Assembly: GCF_014218275.1 (NCBI RefSeq)
Contig: NZ_AP023213.1
Coordinates: forward strand, 2,272,001 to 2,336,000
Direction of reading: 5' to 3'
DNA length: 64,000 nucleotides
DNA from: Citrifermentans bremense
GTDB lineage: Bacteria; Desulfobacterota; Desulfuromonadia; Geobacterales; Geobacteraceae
The position numbers and the translations under genes were made by a program. Positions 60,619 to 64,000 of the stretch are shown here, piece by piece (the stretch's first letter is position 1; every line of letters starts with the position of its first letter). The notes under the pieces are model-generated. The model did not search any database. It was given only the letters and a program-made list of their open reading frames with translations, and had not been told where the DNA came from.

Positions 60619-61779
60619 TTAAAGAGCCCTGAGGGCCTCGGTCGGGTCCATCTTGCTGGCGTGGAGCGCGGGGTAAAGGCTCGCCACAATGCCGAGCAGG
60701 ATGGCCAGTGCGACCGAGCCGAAGGCGACGGTACTGTCCCAGACCAGGTGGGCGTTTTTGGTTTCCGCCATGAAGGGGAGCGCGAGCTTCGCCCCGCCCA
60801 TCCCGGCGGCGTAGCCCAACAGGCCGGCCAGAAGGCTCACCAGCGCGGCCTCCAGGAGGATGATGCGCATGATGTGGCTTTTGCGGAAACCGATGGCGCG
60901 GAAAACGCCGATCTCGGTGGTGCGCTCGTTGACGCTCCCCATCATGGTGACGAAGACGATGAGCGAACCGATGAAGACGACGACCGCGGCCATGGCGTAG
61001 GAGAAGCGCTTGAAGTGGTCCAGCGCCTTCAGCCGCCCTTCGACCACCTGCTGGATGGCAGAGACCTTGGTGTCCGGGAGTTTCTCGGCGATCTGGGTCA
61101 CCATGTCGCCGATGGGGCACCCCGAGCAGAGGGCGGCCACCTCGGCCATGGTGATCTTACCTTCCTTGCCGAGGAGTTTCTGGGCCTTGGGGAGCGAGAC
61201 GAAGACCAGTGAGTCGTCCTGGGAACCGGTCTGGTTCAGCACGCCAGCGACCTTGAAGGTTTCCCCCTTGATCTGGATGCTGTCGCCCGAGCTGGCGTTG
61301 AGGACGTTGGATGCGTCGCTTCCTAGAAGGAGCTCGTGGTCCCCTTTGGGCGCGTCGCCGAAGATCTGCCACCACTGCTTCATCTTCAGTTCGCTGGCGA
61401 AGTCTACGCCGACCAGAAGGACGTCGTGACTGCCGACCTTGATCCCGCCCAAAACCTTGGGGGAGATGGCCGAGATGTTCTTGTTGTTCTTGATGTTGCG
61501 GATCTGGGCCAGGTCTTCTTCCTTGATCTCGCGCTGGTCGAAGGTGACCCCGCCCAGGCTTATGCCACCGTAGTTCATGGAGAGGCCGTTGCTCTGGGGG
61601 GTGACCAGGATGTTCGCGCCGAACTCGTCCATCTTCCTTTCGATGTCGGTGGACATGGAACTGGTCAGGGTCACCAGGGTGACGATGGTGGCGATCCCGA
61701 CCATGAGGCCGATGGTGAGGAAAGCCATCTTGGCCTTGCGGCGCTTCAGATTGTTGATGGAAATCGTGTGCAGTTTCAT
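60619..61779 (-). CDS. FtsX/MacB-type ABC transporter permease
   Basis: A 386-residue membrane protein: N-terminal transmembrane segment (MAFLTIGLMVGIATIVTLVT), a large periplasmic MacB_PCD-type domain (about 45-255), then three C-terminal segments of the FtsX domain (FSYAMAAVVVFIGSLIVFVT, IILLEAALVSLLAGLLGYAA and AFGSVALAILLGIVASLYPA) ending ASKMDPTEALRAL, the classic coupling end. The periplasmic part has one Cys pair (ALCSGCPIGD), which is unusual and may bind metal. It forms a mechanotransmission-type transporter with the ATPase encoded downstream. Confidence 0.92.
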   Translation of the reverse strand: MKLHTISINNLKRRKAKMAFLTIGLMVGIATIVTLVTLTSSMSTDIERKMDEFGANILVTPQSNGLSMNYGGISLGGVTFDQREIKEEDLAQIRNIKNNKNISAISPKVLGGIKVGSHDVLLVGVDFASELKMKQWWQIFGDAPKGDHELLLGSDASNVLNASSGDSIQIKGETFKVAGVLNQTGSQDDSLVFVSLPKAQKLLGKEGKITMAEVAALCSGCPIGDMVTQIAEKLPDTKVSAIQQVVEGRLKALDHFKRFSYAMAAVVVFIGSLIVFVTMMGSVNERTTEIGVFRAIGFRKSHIMRIILLEAALVSLLAGLLGYAAGMGGAKLALPFMAETKNAHLVWDSTVAFGSVALAILLGIVASLYPALHASKMDPTEALRAL

Positions 61780-61821
61780 CGTGTCTCCGTGTACCGGATG
61801 TTAAAGGCTTCCCTCACCCCG

Positions 61822-61953
61822 CCCCTCTCCCGCTGGGAGAGGGAGAGAGAGGGATAAGTTGGTGCAAGTAAATGGCGTAGAGGCGGGTCTGCCCACCGTA
61901 GCGCTTCCGCGCGGAGGTGGAGCCTGCCCACCGTAGCTTTACGCGAAGGTGGG
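61822..61953. repeat. Cluster of REP-like hairpins
   Basis: A C/G-rich hairpin (CCCCTCTCCC GCT GGGAGAGGG, 61822-61845) is followed by two related hairpins, CCCACCGTAGCGCTTCCGCG to 61920 and CCCACCGTAGCTTTACGCGA to 61953, each closed by GGTGG(G). These are typical dispersed intergenic repeats. The stretch separates the ABC transporter genes from the small metal-binding gene. Confidence 0.7.
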
Positions 61954-62018
61954 AGATGCCACGGGGCCAACCCATAACCCCGCAGCACCTCTCGATCAAC
62001 GACTACGGCAGAAGCTTT

Positions 62019-62035
62019 ATCAATTGTCGTGCCAA
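62019..62035 (-). promoter_or_regulatory. Possible sigma-54 promoter of the ABC transporter operon
   Basis: On the minus strand TTGGCACG-ACAA-TTGAT: the -24 element is perfect and TTG of the -12 element is present, but GC is GA, as in the 49132-49148 site. It is about 240 bases before the permease gene. Confidence 0.35.
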
Positions 62036-62163
62036 GGATGTCCGCAGAGGTAAGGCTCTGATTTTGAGGCGAAACGGCAGCCGGCGCCGGCGGGTCGCAG
62101 GTCTGGCTGGGGGAATATTCCACTAGCCGCAGCAGAATATTCCACAGCCTCGCCTCTTCCACC

Positions 62164-62385
62164 TTACTTCCGGACCTCGTCGCTTTTAACCAGCTTCATG
62201 CCGCAGATGGAGCAATCGGCGGTAGGGTCGTTGCTGGTGATCCAGGGATGCATCGGGCAGGCGTAGATCCCACCCTTTTCTTTGGCGACCGCGTGGCCGG
62301 CTTCCTTCTTGCCGAAAAAGAACCAGAGGTTGAGCGCTATAAGCGCCGCACCGGCGATGGTGACTGTGATCTGGGTCAGGTCCAT
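62164..62385 (-). CDS. Small membrane protein with heavy-metal-binding domain
   Basis: A 73-residue protein: one N-terminal membrane segment (ITVTIAGAALIALNLWFFFG) and a C-terminal heavy-metal-binding domain with Cys43, His46, Cys58 and Cys61 (YACPMHPWIT...CSICGMKL). The same domain is in CusB in this window. It lies 4 bases after the P-type ATPase gene and is presumably translated with it. It probably delivers Cu(I) to, or takes it from, the ATPase. Confidence 0.85.
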   Translation of the reverse strand: MDLTQITVTIAGAALIALNLWFFFGKKEAGHAVAKEKGGIYACPMHPWITSNDPTADCSICGMKLVKSDEVRK

Positions 62386-62389
62386 CTGG

Positions 62390-64000
62390 CTACCCCCTTT
62401 CTATGGTGAACCCGCGCAAGCGCAGGGCGTTGGTTACGACGCTGACCGAGGAGAGCGCCATGGCGAGCGAGGCGATGATCGGGCTCAAGAGCCAGCCGGT
62501 CATCGGGTAAAGGATGCCCGCAGCGATGGGGATCCCCATGATGTTGTAGACGAAGGCGAAGAAGAGGTTCTGCTTTATGTTGGCGATGGTGGCCCTGGAA
62601 AGCGCGATGCTGGAGATGACGCCGTTCAGGTCGCCGCGCACGAGCGTTATGTCGGCCGCTTCGATGGCGACGTCGGTTCCGCTCCCCATGGCGATTCCCA
62701 CGTCCGCCTGGGCGAGAGCAGGCGCGTCGTTGATGCCGTCGCCCACCATCGCGACCACCTTCCCCTGCGCCTGCAGTTTCTTGATCTCCTCACCCTTGGC
62801 GTCCGGGAGCACTTCGGCTACCACCCGGTCCACACCCACCTGCCGCGCGATGGAGTCGGCGGTGCGCCGGTTGTCTCCGGTGAGCATGATCACTTCGAGC
62901 CCCAGGTCGTGCAGCCTTTTTACCGCGGCGGCCGAGCTTTCCTTGATCGGGTCGGCGATGGCGATGACACCGGCATAGGCGCCGTCGATCGCCACGAAAA
63001 TCGGGGTCTTCGCCTGGTCCGCAAGGCGGTGGGCGGCCGCCTGGTCCGCGGCGATTCCCTCTTTTTCAAGAAGCAGCGCGGTGCCGATCACTACCCTCTT
63101 GCCGTCCACGGTTGCCTCGATGCCGTGGCCGGGGATGGCGTTGAAGTCGCGGGCGGCAAGGCGCGAAAGGCCGTTCTCGTCCGCGTAGCGCACGATCGCC
63201 TCACCCAGCGGGTGCTCGCTTCCGGCCTCCGCAGCCGCCGCCAGCTGCATCAGCGCCTGGCGCTCATAGCCTTGCGTCTCTATGTCCGTAACCGAGGGGA
63301 TGCCACGGGTTATGGTGCCGGTCTTGTCGAGGACTATGGTGGTGAGCTTGTGCGCCGTTTCCAGCGCCTCACCTCCCTTGATGAGGATGCCCGCCTGGGC
63401 GCCGCGCCCTGTGCCGACCATGATGGCGGTCGGCGTGGCGAGCCCGAGCGCGCAGGGGCAGGCGATGATCAGCACCGAGACGAAGGTCAGGACCGCCATG
63501 TTGAGCCGGGTTTCGGGCGGCGAGATGTCGAACCAGACCACGAAGGTGGCGATGGCAAGCGAGATGACCACCGGGACGAAGTAGCTCGCGATAAGGTCCG
63601 CGAGCCGCTGGATTGGGGCCTTGGTTCCCTGGGCCTGCTGCACCAGCCTTACGATCTGCTGCAGCACCGTGTCCTTGCCGATCCTGGTGGCGCGCATGCG
63701 GAAAGATCCGGTCTTGTTGAGGGTCGCGCCGATGACGGTATCCCCCTCGTTTTTACGCACCGGGAGCGGTTCACCGGTCAGCATGCTCTCGTCGACCGTG
63801 GAACTTCCCTCGATCAGCTCGCCGTCCACGGGCACCTTCTCGCCCGGCCGAACCAGGATGGTGTCTCCCAACTGCACCTCGGCTATGGGGATGTCCTCTT
63901 CCTTGCCGTCGCGCAGCACCCGCGCGAGCTTGGGCTGCAAACCTATCAGGGCGTGGATCGCGCCGCTGGTCTTGCTTTTGGCGCGGGCCTCCAGAAGTCG
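62390..64000 (-). CDS. copA: Cu(+)-exporting P-type ATPase (CopA-like), C-terminal part
   Basis: The 3' 536 codons of a P1B-type ATPase; the N-terminal metal-binding domains and first membrane segments lie past the right edge. Visible motifs: TGEPLPV (actuator), the metal-transport motif [20 protein letters not shown], the phosphorylation site [21 protein letters not shown] (P1B His-Pro), and [20 protein letters not shown]. The CPC plus later NxxxxY and MxxSS-type residues ([15 protein letters not shown] and [16 protein letters not shown]) indicate the Cu(I)/Ag(I) subgroup. The frame runs to the window edge, so the apparent start at 63940 is not the true one. Confidence 0.95.
   Translation of the reverse strand, partial: RLLEARAKSKTSGAIHALIGLQPKLARVLRDGKEEDIPIAEVQLGDTILVRPGEKVPVDGELIEGSSTVDESMLTGEPLPVRKNEGDTVIGATLNKTGSFRMRATRIGKDTVLQQIVRLVQQAQGTKAPIQRLADLIASYFVPVVISLAIATFVVWFDISPPETRLNMAVLTFVSVLIIACPCALGLATPTAIMVGTGRGAQAGILIKGGEALETAHKLTTIVLDKTGTITRGIPSVTDIETQGYERQALMQLAAAAEAGSEHPLGEAIVRYADENGLSRLAARDFNAIPGHGIEATVDGKRVVIGTALLLEKEGIAADQAAAHRLADQAKTPIFVAIDGAYAGVIAIADPIKESSAAAVKRLHDLGLEVIMLTGDNRRTADSIARQVGVDRVVAEVLPDAKGEEIKKLQAQGKVVAMVGDGINDAPALAQADVGIAMGSGTDVAIEAADITLVRGDLNGVISSIALSRATIANIKQNLFFAFVYNIMGIPIAAGILYPMTGWLLSPIIASLAMALSSVSVVTNALRLRGFTIERG

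Larger units (their letters stand above)
61780..62163. other. Intergenic region with repeats between ABC permease and heavy-metal protein gene
   Basis: About 380 bases. It holds the REP-like hairpins at 61822-61953, the weak sigma-54-like site at 62019-62035, and two copies of a GAATATTCCAC motif about 21 bases apart near 62114 and 62139. The frames crossing it look spurious. Confidence 0.5.

Noticed and set aside
61776-62162. 128-codon frame as a gene
   Set aside because: It runs through REP-like hairpins and the intergenic repeats, and its translation shows no domain.

Overview
The window looks like a chromosomal segment of a Geobacter-type (Geobacterales) bacterium. This is inferred from several two-component systems, sigma-54 style promoters, a GEMM-type riboswitch, C-rich dispersed hairpin repeats and a CusCBA metal-efflux locus. 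No rRNA or marker gene is present, so the taxonomy is an inference.

Layout. (1) 1-3.9 kb: an aldehyde-reduction cluster on the minus strand (YqhD-like Fe-alcohol dehydrogenase, SDR, aldo/keto reductase) with an AraC/YqhC-type regulator. (2) 4.0-7.9 kb: a flavodoxin followed by nickel-pincer-nucleotide cofactor genes larE, larB and a larC that lacks its C-terminal half, with a Tat-exported DUF362 protein inserted; no larA is present. (3) 8.0-9.9 kb: small unknown genes, two of them distant paralogues, and an ArsR-type regulator. (4) 10.0-15.1 kb: an AT-rich Tn7-like transposition module (tnsA-tnsB-tnsC-tniQ). (5) 15.7-24.5 kb: an island of probable defence genes: trypsin-like protease + helical-repeat protein + PD-(D/E)XK protein in one operon; then an ABC-type ATPase, a second PD-(D/E)XK protein and a HEPN-motif protein whose last codons overlap a 136-nt tRNA-like RNA. 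(6) 24.5-27.2 kb: debris (truncated DUF2235 gene, 23-bp fold-back repeat), a small FN3-like protein and an array of 41-bp tandem repeats. (7) 27.2-34.8 kb: an exported caspase-like operon with two nearly identical caspase genes, a DUF4105 lipoprotein, a repeat protein and a DUF4384 protein.

(8) 35.0-46.2 kb: mostly core genes: outer-membrane protein, SYLF-domain gene behind a predicted cyclic-dinucleotide riboswitch, M20 amidohydrolase, moeA with a 25-codon leader ORF, TauE/SafE exporter, PAS histidine kinase, PhnD-like binding protein + hybrid kinase, dCTP deaminase. (9) 46.5-64.0 kb, all minus strand: small exported Met/Gly-rich proteins, a sigma-54 response regulator/kinase pair, a GerMN lipoprotein, cusA-cusB-cusC, a MacB/LolD-type ABC transporter, a small heavy-metal-binding protein and a CopA-type Cu(+) ATPase cut by the window edge. 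Candidate -24/-12 promoters before cusC and before the 53.6-kb metal protein suggest the nearby sigma-54 regulator controls this copper/silver locus.

The parts most likely to be undescribed are the 15.7-19.9 kb protease/repeat/nuclease operon and the HEPN gene fused end-to-end with a tRNA-like RNA at 24.4-24.5 kb.
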